DNA of 64,000 bases from the NCBI RefSeq assembly GCF_026393345.1, contig NZ_JAPLAI010000066.1, positions 1 to 64,000 on the forward strand, in the 5' to 3' direction. Shown here in pieces: positions 57,118 through 64,000 of the stretch. Below the pieces are notes generated by a model. The model did no database searches, had not been told where the DNA came from, and saw nothing but the letters and a program-made list of their open reading frames with translations. Source of the DNA: Microbacterium sp. GTDB lineage: Bacteria; Actinomycetota; Actinomycetes; Actinomycetales; Microbacteriaceae. The position numbers and the translations under genes are program-made. Every line of letters starts with the position of its first letter. Position 1 is the first letter of the stretch.

Positions 57118-58398
57118 TCACGCGGCCCGCCGCAGACGCCACGACTCCACGCCGATGCCGATGAGGCCGACGGCCCACAGCAGGTAGAGCGACGCGAACG
57201 CCCACCGCAGTTCGTCGAGGCGGTACGCGGCGGGGACCGCGCCCTGCAGGTCGAGCACCAAGCCCACGAGGTACACCGCGATGAGCGCGGCGATGAAGCC
57301 GCCCATGTTGACGATCCCGGTGGCGGTCGAGAGCCGTCGCACCGGGTTGTGCCGGCGAGTGATGTCGAACGCGATCATGGATGCGGCGCCGCCGCTGGAG
57401 AGCGACACCATCCACACGATGAGCAGCCACAGCGGTGCCGGACCCGGGGTGAGCAGCACCGCACCGAGCACGACGGCCTGCGCGATCACCGACCCGACGG
57501 CGACGGTCACCCGGCGCTGCGGGTACGACCCCGACAGCACGCCCATGAGCGGGGCGAAGACGACGCCGCCGAGGACGAAGACGGTGAACATGACGCTGGC
57601 CTCGTCGCTCGACATACCCTCGCCGTGGGTGAGGAACGGCACACCCCACAGCAGCGCGAACGTCGTGCCGGCGAACGGGGTGACGAAGTGCACCCAGAAC
57701 GCCAGGCGGGTGCCGGGTTCACGCAACGCCTCGCCGAGGAGCGCACTCTGCCGGGCCGCCGGTGCGGCCGACGCGCTGCGCACGACGACGCGTTCCCGGG
57801 TGACGAGCGCGTTCACGACCGCGAAGACGACGAACACCGCACCGAGGGCGCAGAACGCGGCGGGCCAGGAGATGCCGTGCACGCCCGCGGCGAGGACGGC
57901 GACGCTGAGGATCTGGCCGAGCTGCCCGATCTGCGCCGTGATCTGCTGCAGCAGCGGCACCCGGCGCACCGGGAACCAGAGGGTGAGCAGCCGCAGCACG
58001 CTCGGGAAGACCATGGCGTCACCCGCGCCCGTGAGCACCCGGGCGAGGATCGCGGATGCGGCGTCGGGGGCGAAGGCGAGCCACACCGATCCGCCGGCCA
58101 TGACCAGCATCCCGGCAGTGACGACCACGCGCGACCCGAACCGGTCGAGCAGGAGGCCGGCCGGGATCTGCATCGCGCCGTAGACCGCGAGCTGCAGAGT
58201 GGCGAACAGGGCCAGGGTCGAGGAGTCGGCGTCGAAGCGCACGGCAACGTCGGTGCCGACGCCGGCGAGCGAGCTCCGACCGATGATCGCGACGAGGTAA
58301 GTGAGCGATCCGAGCGCCCAGATGACCCAGGGGAACGCCCCGCGCACCCGAGCCGACATCACCGGGATCGAGCCGGTCGACGCACCGAAATCGGTCAC
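57118..58398 (-). CDS. MFS transporter
   Basis: The 426-residue protein has 12 TM helices, with motif A-like PAGLLLDRFGSRVVVTAGML near residue 80 and many Ala/Val/Gly helices. It resembles nitrate/sugar-phosphate-type MFS_1 importers or exporters; the substrate is not inferable. Same direction as zapE, downstream of DUF2207. Confidence 0.88.
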   Translation of the reverse strand: MTDFGASTGSIPVMSARVRGAFPWVIWALGSLTYLVAIIGRSSLAGVGTDVAVRFDADSSTLALFATLQLAVYGAMQIPAGLLLDRFGSRVVVTAGMLVMAGGSVWLAFAPDAASAILARVLTGAGDAMVFPSVLRLLTLWFPVRRVPLLQQITAQIGQLGQILSVAVLAAGVHGISWPAAFCALGAVFVVFAVVNALVTRERVVVRSASAAPAARQSALLGEALREPGTRLAFWVHFVTPFAGTTFALLWGVPFLTHGEGMSSDEASVMFTVFVLGGVVFAPLMGVLSGSYPQRRVTVAVGSVIAQAVVLGAVLLTPGPAPLWLLIVWMVSLSSGGAASMIAFDITRRHNPVRRLSTATGIVNMGGFIAALIAVYLVGLVLDLQGAVPAAYRLDELRWAFASLYLLWAVGLIGIGVESWRLRRAA

Positions 58399-58481
58399 GC
58401 GCAGCCACCTCCGGGCAGGACGAGTCCGAAGGAAGAGGCGGGGGAAAGCATCCCCTCGATGCTACTCCGGGGCGCGCGGCC

Positions 58482-60275
58482 TCAGACGCCGCCGCCCCCG
58501 CCGCCGCCTCCTCCGCCGCCCGCGGATCCGCCACCGCCGGACCCGCCGGAGGTGCTCGACGAGGACGCCGCACTCGTGGACAGCGACCCGATCCCCGACG
58601 TGAACGACGCCGCCGTGAACGCCGCGGTGCCGACGTACCAGGTGGGCGATACGCCGTCGCCGTAGAGCACGGCGAGGCGCTCCGCCCACTCCTTTTCCTG
58701 CCCGAAGACCACGGCGTACGGCAGCAGGGGTTCGTAGATCCGCAGCAACTGCGATGCGTCACCGGTGTCGATCCGCTCCGCCCCCCGCGGCGACTGCAGC
58801 ATCCGGATGCGGTCGGCCTCTGCCCAGTGGATGAACTCCTTCAGCCCCCGCAGATGGTCGCGGAGCTCCGCTCCGGCCGCGGACAGCGGCTTGTGGCCGA
58901 TGAGGATGAAGAAGACGACCAGCGCCGGGATCGGAAGCAGGAGCAACAGGATGGCGATGCCGGCGTCCGCTCCGCTTTCGATCGTGAGGATGCCGCCGCC
59001 GACGGCGAGCACCGCTCCGACGACGAGCAGCAGCCCTGGCCACGCCCGCACGCGCCGGGGCACTGTCCGGTAGAAGCCGCGGGCGGCGAGCGCTCCGGCC
59101 GCTTCGACGAGGATCTGCCGTGAGGCCGCGGCGAGGGCGCTGTCAGTGGTCCCGAACGTGAACTCCGCCCCCGCGGGCGCGTCGGGTCCGAAGAGGCCGT
59201 CCAGCAGCAACCGACCGTCGGCGTCGGCACGGGCGGGATCGATGAGCACGGCGCGGAGGGTCATGCGGCCGAAGATCGAGCGCGGCCCCTCCTCGATACG
59301 GATGCTGCCGGCCACGGCCTGCTCCAGCACCTCGGCGGGGATGGCCTTGGTGGATCTGCCGAGGAACACCGCGCTCTCCAGCGCATCGATGGCCGGCGGC
59401 GTGTACTCGGCGATGATCGTGGGACGCCCCGGGGCGTTCCGCAGGGTGCGCGCGCGCACGCCGATGGTCCACGCCAGCGCGACCAGCACGAGCACTGTCC
59501 CCGACAGCTGCATCCAGGACCATCCCGACGCCAGGTAACGGCTGTCGAAGGCGGCGAACGTGCCACGGCGGAAGCCGACGGCGACCGTCATGGTCTCGTA
59601 CGGCGGCAGGTCGGTCGCCTGTGCCGTCGCCCCGTCGTCCGTGGCGGCGATCTCGCAGGCCTCCTCGGAACCCTGGGCGCCGACGTAACACGCCTGGTCG
59701 CCCGTGAGGGCGTCCGTGAGGTCGGGGGCCACGCGGAGGGTGGCGGTGATCCGGCCGAACGACTGCGCCCAATCGACCCCGTTGACGTCCCAGTAGAACT
59801 CGTCGACGCCGGTGTCGGCGAAGTTCCAGGTGACGTTCTGTAGCTCGTAGGTGAAGACGTAGGTCTGCTCGCCGTGGACGAACCCGTCGGCGCGGGACGT
59901 CATCGCGTACACGCCGTCGTCGCCCTCCGCCTCTTGGGCGCGAGGGCGGCCGTCCGCATCCGTGATCGAGACCAGCTCGGGGAACAGCGGCTGCCCGTTG
60001 TAGGTGTCGGGGATGACGCGGCGCATGCCGTGGTTCTGGTCGTACTCCGGAAACTCGGCGACGAAGGTCTCGGTCACCCGGAGCCGACTCGTGCCGTCCT
60101 CTGCCCGGCTCAGGTCATAGACCACGTCGAGGCTCCGGAACGTGAAGTCGTCCACGTCGGTCGAGACCGGGCGGCTGTCATCGTCGAAGCTGACCTCCGC
60201 GGTGCAGGCGGCGAGCCCGATGACCGCCCCGAGAACCCACAGACCGGCCAGGACGCGCCGCCATATCCTCCGCAT
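58482..60275 (-). CDS. DUF2207 membrane protein
   Basis: The 597-residue protein has an N-terminal signal/lipobox-like segment (LGAVIGLAAC), a DUF2207 extracytoplasmic domain (LDVVYDLSRAEDGTSRLRVT, GMRRVIPDTYNGQPLFP, VTWNFADTGVDEFYWDVNG), TM helices near residues 255, 425 and 450, and a Ser/Gly-rich tail ending in a run of glycines, as is usual in this family. Function is unknown; it may be an envelope protein. Confidence 0.88.
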   Translation of the reverse strand: MRRIWRRVLAGLWVLGAVIGLAACTAEVSFDDDSRPVSTDVDDFTFRSLDVVYDLSRAEDGTSRLRVTETFVAEFPEYDQNHGMRRVIPDTYNGQPLFPELVSITDADGRPRAQEAEGDDGVYAMTSRADGFVHGEQTYVFTYELQNVTWNFADTGVDEFYWDVNGVDWAQSFGRITATLRVAPDLTDALTGDQACYVGAQGSEEACEIAATDDGATAQATDLPPYETMTVAVGFRRGTFAAFDSRYLASGWSWMQLSGTVLVLVALAWTIGVRARTLRNAPGRPTIIAEYTPPAIDALESAVFLGRSTKAIPAEVLEQAVAGSIRIEEGPRSIFGRMTLRAVLIDPARADADGRLLLDGLFGPDAPAGAEFTFGTTDSALAAASRQILVEAAGALAARGFYRTVPRRVRAWPGLLLVVGAVLAVGGGILTIESGADAGIAILLLLLPIPALVVFFILIGHKPLSAAGAELRDHLRGLKEFIHWAEADRIRMLQSPRGAERIDTGDASQLLRIYEPLLPYAVVFGQEKEWAERLAVLYGDGVSPTWYVGTAAFTAASFTSGIGSLSTSAASSSSTSGGSGGGGSAGGGGGGGGGGGV

Positions 60276-60315
60276 TCCGCCAGGCTACGGGGTGGCGCCG
60301 CGTACGCTAAGAGGC

Positions 60316-60747
60316 ATGACGGACCGCCGCCTCGCCATCGACGCCTGGGAGAGCCTGTTCCGTGCCCAGCACGAGATCTTCGCGCTGATCAGCCAGGACT
60401 TCGGTGACTCCGGCCTCTCGCAGGCGGAGTACGACGTGCTGCTGACGGTGACGCGGTCGCCGGAGATGACCGCGCGGCTTCGCGATGTGACCCGGAACAT
60501 GCTGATCAGTCAGCCGAGCGTGTCGCGCCTGGTCGACCGCATGGTCGCGCGCGGCTATGTCACCAAGTGCGCCGACCCGGATGACGGCCGTGGCGCGCTG
60601 GTGCGGGCGACCGAGGAGGGCGCACGGGCGTTCCGGCAGATCGCGATGGAACACGGTCGATCGATCGCGGCACGGATGTCGAAGCTCGACGACGCCGAGC
60701 TTCGGACGCTCCTCGACCTCACCGCACGGCTCCGCCCGGACTGCTGA
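60316..60747 (+). CDS. MarR-family transcriptional regulator
   Basis: The 143-residue protein has the MarR winged helix: LSQAEYDVLLTVTRSPEMTA, LRDVTRNMLISQPSVSRLVD, MVARGYVTKCADPDDGRGAL. Divergent from DUF2207 with a 40-base gap, so it may regulate that gene or itself. ATG 60316 follows GAGG. Confidence 0.92.
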   Translation: MTDRRLAIDAWESLFRAQHEIFALISQDFGDSGLSQAEYDVLLTVTRSPEMTARLRDVTRNMLISQPSVSRLVDRMVARGYVTKCADPDDGRGALVRATEEGARAFRQIAMEHGRSIAARMSKLDDAELRTLLDLTARLRPDC

Positions 60748-60759
60748 CCCGGAGACGGG

Positions 60760-60788
60760 AACACCCCGGCCGCGTCGGCCGGGGTGTT
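60760..60788. terminator. bidirectional hairpin terminator
   Basis: AACACCCCGGCCG and CGGCCGGGGTGTT form a perfect 13-bp stem with a 3-base loop between the convergent marR and hsp20 genes. Confidence 0.85.
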
Positions 60789-60803
60789 CTGGCGGGCGGA
60801 CGG

Positions 60804-61241
60804 TTACGCGTTCGCCTCGGTGATCTCCATCGCGGGGGCGTCGCCCTCGGTCATGACCTGCACCTTGCGGGGCTTGGCCTTCTCGCTGACCGGGATGGTG
60901 ACGCTGAGCACGCCGTTGCGGTAGCTGGCGGAGATGTTCTCCGTGTCGAGGCCCTGACCCAGGCTGAGCTGCCGCAGGTAGGTGCCGGCGGTGCGTTCCC
61001 GGGTGATCCAGGTCACGCCCTCCCCCGCCGGCAGCGTGCGCTCGGCACGGATGGTGAGCAGCTGACCGTCGACGTCGACGTCGACCGACCCCGGGTCGAT
61101 CCCCGGCAGGTCGGCGGTCAGGACGTAGTGGTCGCCGTCCCGATAAAGGTCCATCGGCATCTGCCGGGGGCCACGGCGTCCTCCGTCGAAGAAGGTGTTC
61201 GCCAGTCGCTCCAGGTCACGGAGCGGATCGTAAGTGGCCAT
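60804..61241 (-). CDS. Hsp20 small heat-shock protein
   Basis: The 145-residue protein from ATG 61241 has an alpha-crystallin domain: MDLYRDGDHYVLTADLPGID, VDVDVDGQLLTIRAER, YLRQLSLGQGLDTENISASY and the GVLSVTIPVSEKAKPRKVQV ending. It holds unfolding proteins for refolding. A CIRCE operator upstream at 61325 shows heat-shock control by HrcA. Confidence 0.95.
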   Translation of the reverse strand: MATYDPLRDLERLANTFFDGGRRGPRQMPMDLYRDGDHYVLTADLPGIDPGSVDVDVDGQLLTIRAERTLPAGEGVTWITRERTAGTYLRQLSLGQGLDTENISASYRNGVLSVTIPVSEKAKPRKVQVMTEGDAPAMEITEANA

Positions 61242-61324
61242 ATCGCGTCTCGTTTCGAAGCAGATCGGATGCGGCATCCGATCGATATCGGTACTTGAGT
61301 CCCCACGACTCAACTACGAATAAT

Positions 61325-61351
61325 TTAGCACTCTCCTCCCGAGAGTGCCAA
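61325..61351. promoter_or_regulatory. CIRCE operator (HrcA binding site) of hsp20
   Basis: TTAGCACTC, nine bases, GAGTGCCAA matches the CIRCE consensus TTAGCACTC-N9-GAGTGCTAA with one difference. It lies 84-110 bases before the hsp20 start. HrcA binding here would repress hsp20 until heat shock. Confidence 0.9.
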
Positions 61352-61355
61352 GCCT

Positions 61356-62360
61356 CTACCAGCGATTGTGGACGTCCTCCGCCCACCCGTCGATGCCGTC
61401 GAAGGAGACGGCAGCCTCGTCTGTGCGGAACGTGCCGGACCAGCGCCCGAAGCACTGGTCGGTGCGCGACGAGAGAACCCCGAGGTTCGTCGCCGAACGC
61501 TTGTCGTAGAACGGCTCGAGCGTGGCGTCGAGCCCGCCGCCGGTGACCCGCCACGGCCGCAGCGGGTCGGTGAGGTCGTAGTCCCAGCGCAGCTCGTCGT
61601 GGATCTTGTGCAGTCGTCCGTCGATGATCACGCCGTTCTCGGTGACGCCGGTGCCGTCGGTCCACTGGCCGCCGACCTGCAGTCCGAGGATGCGACCCTC
61701 GCTGACGCCCGAACCCGCGCCCCAGTTCCATCGCACGTCGTACGGCCACCGCCCGCGCCCATGATCGAGCACCGCCCAGGACGCGCCTGCCGGCACCGCG
61801 TGGGTGACGCCGTCGACGGTGACGGTCCCCGAGGCGGGCAGTGCGAGGTCTTTCACGGTGTACTGGAACCGCGCCGGGTTCCGGAACGGCACGACCACGG
61901 CCAGGCACTCGTGCCCGTCGGGCCGGTGCACGGTGACGTCGAAGGACGCGTCCGGGATCTCGGCGCGCAGGCGCGTGGTCTCCGCATCCGTGTCGATGTC
62001 GATCCGCAGGCCCTTTGCCCGTGCCCGCGCGGGTCCCGCACCGAGCACCCCGGGAACCTCCACCCCGCGGGCGGGGATGACCGTGGTATCGCGGCTCCAG
62101 GACCGTTGCGTGGCGCAATCGAAGATCCACACCCCGTGGACGGCGGCGTAGTCGATGGACGAGACGGTCAGCGCGAGGATGTGGGTGGGCGTGATGACGT
62201 TCCAGTACTCCCACCGCTTGTTGCGACCCCTCCCGCGAGCACCGGGACCGATCCCCGACGTATCGACGATCGGATGCCGAGCCCATCCGACGGCGGCAGG
62301 GTTGAGCCGTCCGTCCGGCAGGGTCAGCGACACCGGCTCGGTCAGTTCGCGCTCGGTCAT
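61356..62360 (-). CDS. DUF2804 family protein
   Basis: The 334-residue protein matches the DUF2804 pattern: WEYWNVITPTHILALTVSSI, YAAVHGVWIFDCATQRS, VTHAVPAGASWAVLDHGRGR and WPYDVRWNWGAGSG. Members are soluble, all-beta proteins of unknown role, sometimes with glycan-active neighbours, as here. Its ATG overlaps the GH2 stop (ATGA at 62357). Confidence 0.88.
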   Translation of the reverse strand: MTERELTEPVSLTLPDGRLNPAAVGWARHPIVDTSGIGPGARGRGRNKRWEYWNVITPTHILALTVSSIDYAAVHGVWIFDCATQRSWSRDTTVIPARGVEVPGVLGAGPARARAKGLRIDIDTDAETTRLRAEIPDASFDVTVHRPDGHECLAVVVPFRNPARFQYTVKDLALPASGTVTVDGVTHAVPAGASWAVLDHGRGRWPYDVRWNWGAGSGVSEGRILGLQVGGQWTDGTGVTENGVIIDGRLHKIHDELRWDYDLTDPLRPWRVTGGGLDATLEPFYDKRSATNLGVLSSRTDQCFGRWSGTFRTDEAAVSFDGIDGWAEDVHNRW

Positions 62361-64000
62361 GCTCGTCCTTCCGCGGCGGCGCGGATGCGGTCGTTGACCG
62401 CTCGCAGCGCCTGTTCGTCCACTTTCACGACCCGGCGGTCGTACGTGATGAGTCCGTTGGTCTCGTCCTCGACGTCCGAGAGCTGCGTGTACACGAGCGC
62501 CGCGATGCCGTCACGGACGGCGGGCAGGATCTCGTCGTCGTGCAGCCGGAGGATGGCGGCCTGCAGGGTCGCGGCGGACGAGAACCGTTTGTAGCCGAAC
62601 TCGTCGGCACCCCAGGTGTGCTCGGGTGTCGGCCAGCTGTAGCCGCCGTATTCGGTCAGCGCCAGGACACGTCCGTCGCGCCGCCGGGGTGCCCGCACCG
62701 GGCGGAAGTAGATGTGCAGGCTCTGCAGATCGCCGGCACCCTGGTCGTACCAGCCGCTGGCGTGGTCGACCGGGCGGGTCGGGTCGAGCGCCGACACGTG
62801 CGCGGCGATGCGGGCGGCGTCGAACTGCCCCCACGCCTCGTTGAACGGCACCCACATCGAGATCGAGGGGACGCTGCGGAGGTGCTCGATCATCTCGGCG
62901 AGTTCCGCCTCGAACCGGTCGCGGCCGGCCCGGTCCGCGCGTCCGAACGCCGCGTGCCGGGTGTCGTCCCGCCGCAGCGCCGGCACGATCGCCGGGGCCG
63001 AGACGAGAAGCTTCCGATACCGGTCGCCGCCGTTGACCGCGTCCTGCCAGACGAGCATGCCCAGGCGGTCGCAGTGGTGGTACCAGCGCAGCGGCTCGAC
63101 CTTGATGTGCTTTCGCAGCATCGTGTAGCCCAGTCGCTTCGCGAGCTCGATGTCGGCGACGAGCGCCGCATCCGAGGGCGCGGTGTACCCCCCGTCGGGC
63201 CAGTACCCCTGGTCGAGCAGACCGATCGGCAGGTGGGGCTCGCCGTTCAGCAGCAGGCGCGGCACCCCGCGAGCGTCGGACCCAACACCGAAGGACCGCA
63301 TCCCGACGTAGGAGGTGACGGTGTCCTCCTCCAGCCGGACCGTGACGTCGTAGAGAAACGGGTCCTGCGGCGACCAGGCGCGGATCGGTCGCGGGAGCGA
63401 CAACCGGGTGGGTTCGCCGACGACGACCTCTGCCGTGGCGACCGTCTCCCCGGCGCGGGCGACCTCGACACTCGCCGTGGTGCCGGCCGGTGCCGCCTCG
63501 GCGTGCACCGTGATCTCGACCACGCCAGCGGCGAGGTGCGGCACGAGCACGAGGCGGTCGACCGCCACCCGGGGCACGATCTCCAGCCAGACGCTTTGCC
63601 AGATGCCGGACTGCGGGGTGTACCAGATGCCACCGCGGTCACTCGACTGCTTGCCGCGCGCCAGCCAGGCCGCATCCGTCACGTCGCGGACCGCCACGAC
63701 GACGTCGTGCGTGTCGCCGGCACCAAGGGCCGCCGTGACGTCGAGCGCGAACGGTAGGTAGCCACCGGTGTGCCCGCCGACCTCGATACCGTCGACGGCC
63801 ACGCGGCAGCTCTGGTCGACGGCGCCGAAGTGGAGGATCGCCCGTTCCCCGGGGCGCAGGGCGCGGGGCAGCACCAGAGCGCGGCGATACCAGAGGGTGT
63901 CCCCGGCACCCACCGTGCGGGAGACACCGGACAGCGGGGTCTCCGGAGAGAACGGCACGATGATCTCGCCGTCCCAGTCCGCGGGCGGCACGGCCGGGTC
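62357..64000 (-). CDS. glycoside hydrolase family 2 enzyme, 5' end outside the window
   Basis: At least 547 residues of a GH2-type enzyme: N-terminal galactose-binding-like sandwich (WYRRALVLPRALRPGE, GGIWYTPQSGIWQSVWLE), immunoglobulin-like domain, then the TIM barrel with RKHIKVEPLRWYHHCDRLG, the acid/base segment SISMWVPFNEAWGQFD (Glu after Asn) and nucleophile segment LALTEYGGYSWP. It would be a beta-galactosidase, glucuronidase or mannosidase acting in the cytosol. The frame is open to the window edge. Confidence 0.88.
   Translation of the reverse strand, partial: DPAVPPADWDGEIIVPFSPETPLSGVSRTVGAGDTLWYRRALVLPRALRPGERAILHFGAVDQSCRVAVDGIEVGGHTGGYLPFALDVTAALGAGDTHDVVVAVRDVTDAAWLARGKQSSDRGGIWYTPQSGIWQSVWLEIVPRVAVDRLVLVPHLAAGVVEITVHAEAAPAGTTASVEVARAGETVATAEVVVGEPTRLSLPRPIRAWSPQDPFLYDVTVRLEEDTVTSYVGMRSFGVGSDARGVPRLLLNGEPHLPIGLLDQGYWPDGGYTAPSDAALVADIELAKRLGYTMLRKHIKVEPLRWYHHCDRLGMLVWQDAVNGGDRYRKLLVSAPAIVPALRRDDTRHAAFGRADRAGRDRFEAELAEMIEHLRSVPSISMWVPFNEAWGQFDAARIAAHVSALDPTRPVDHASGWYDQGAGDLQSLHIYFRPVRAPRRRDGRVLALTEYGGYSWPTPEHTWGADEFGYKRFSSAATLQAAILRLHDDEILPAVRDGIAALVYTQLSDVEDETNGLITYDRRVVKVDEQALRAVNDRIRAAAEGRA

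Noticed and set aside
56863..58665. 600-codon plus-strand frame opposite the MFS gene
   Set aside because: Composed of charged low-complexity residues; the minus-strand MFS has clear TM helices.

Overview
The window is high-GC DNA from an actinobacterium. Its codon use, the many GGATGCGG/GCATCCG words, the lipoprotein ABC systems and the gene types suggest Microbacteriaceae, most likely Microbacterium; this is inference from style and not a proven identity. It is a mosaic: compact core-like blocks with overlapping start/stop codons alternate with accessory DNA full of broken genes, insertion-sequence scraps and recombinases.

Layout. 1-5.4 kb is a scrap zone: the edge of an IS3-type element, a UvrA paralogue, a frameshifted flavin-binding (PPOX) gene, a short DUF2188-like gene, a Fic remnant coupled to a serine recombinase, and decayed SRAP and TetR pieces. 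5.6-10.9 kb is a probable aromatic-oxidation unit: a LysR regulator divergent from a solute-binding lipoprotein, then a flavin reductase carrying an IclR-like sensor domain and a class D flavin monooxygenase. 11-13.9 kb is a three-gene recombinase module (tyrosine recombinase, small HTH protein, zinc-ribbon recombinase-like protein) next to a broken conjugation gene of SCO6880 type. 14.5-25.8 kb is core-like: HAD phosphatase, MFS, a two-component system with a DUF4097-like membrane protein, a metallopeptidase, transglutaminase and ATP-grasp/alpha-E cluster, AraC, VOC and DUF1801 proteins.

26-28 kb holds an amidohydrolase and a phosphoribosyltransferase. 28-48 kb looks like inserted accessory DNA: an sdhA fragment, a 5'-truncated WxL/DUF916-like surface operon, a galactoside operon (lacI, CUT1 permeases, a broken binding protein, GH43, GH35, galE, galT, galK), a marR-RND-DHA2 efflux cassette bordered by IS-end-like repeats, and an IS110/TIR-like chimera. 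48.3-55.9 kb returns to compact genes: two adenosylhomocysteinase-like proteins, a deaminase-like amidohydrolase, a nucleoside hydrolase and a CUT1 ABC transporter, which together suggest uptake and breakdown of a nucleoside-like compound. 55.9-64 kb carries ZapE/AFG1, MFS, DUF2207, MarR, an Hsp20 gene with a CIRCE operator, a DUF2804 protein and the 3' part of a GH2 hydrolase.

The most notable unexplained signal is a pair of about 100-nt structured RNA candidates at 25.9 and 48.1 kb. They share a 46-bp block with one mismatch, paired changes in a terminal hairpin, and identical upstream 11-bp-spaced CGTTAC/CGTTAT repeats. They sit beside the two purine/nucleoside-type gene groups at the edges of the accessory island.
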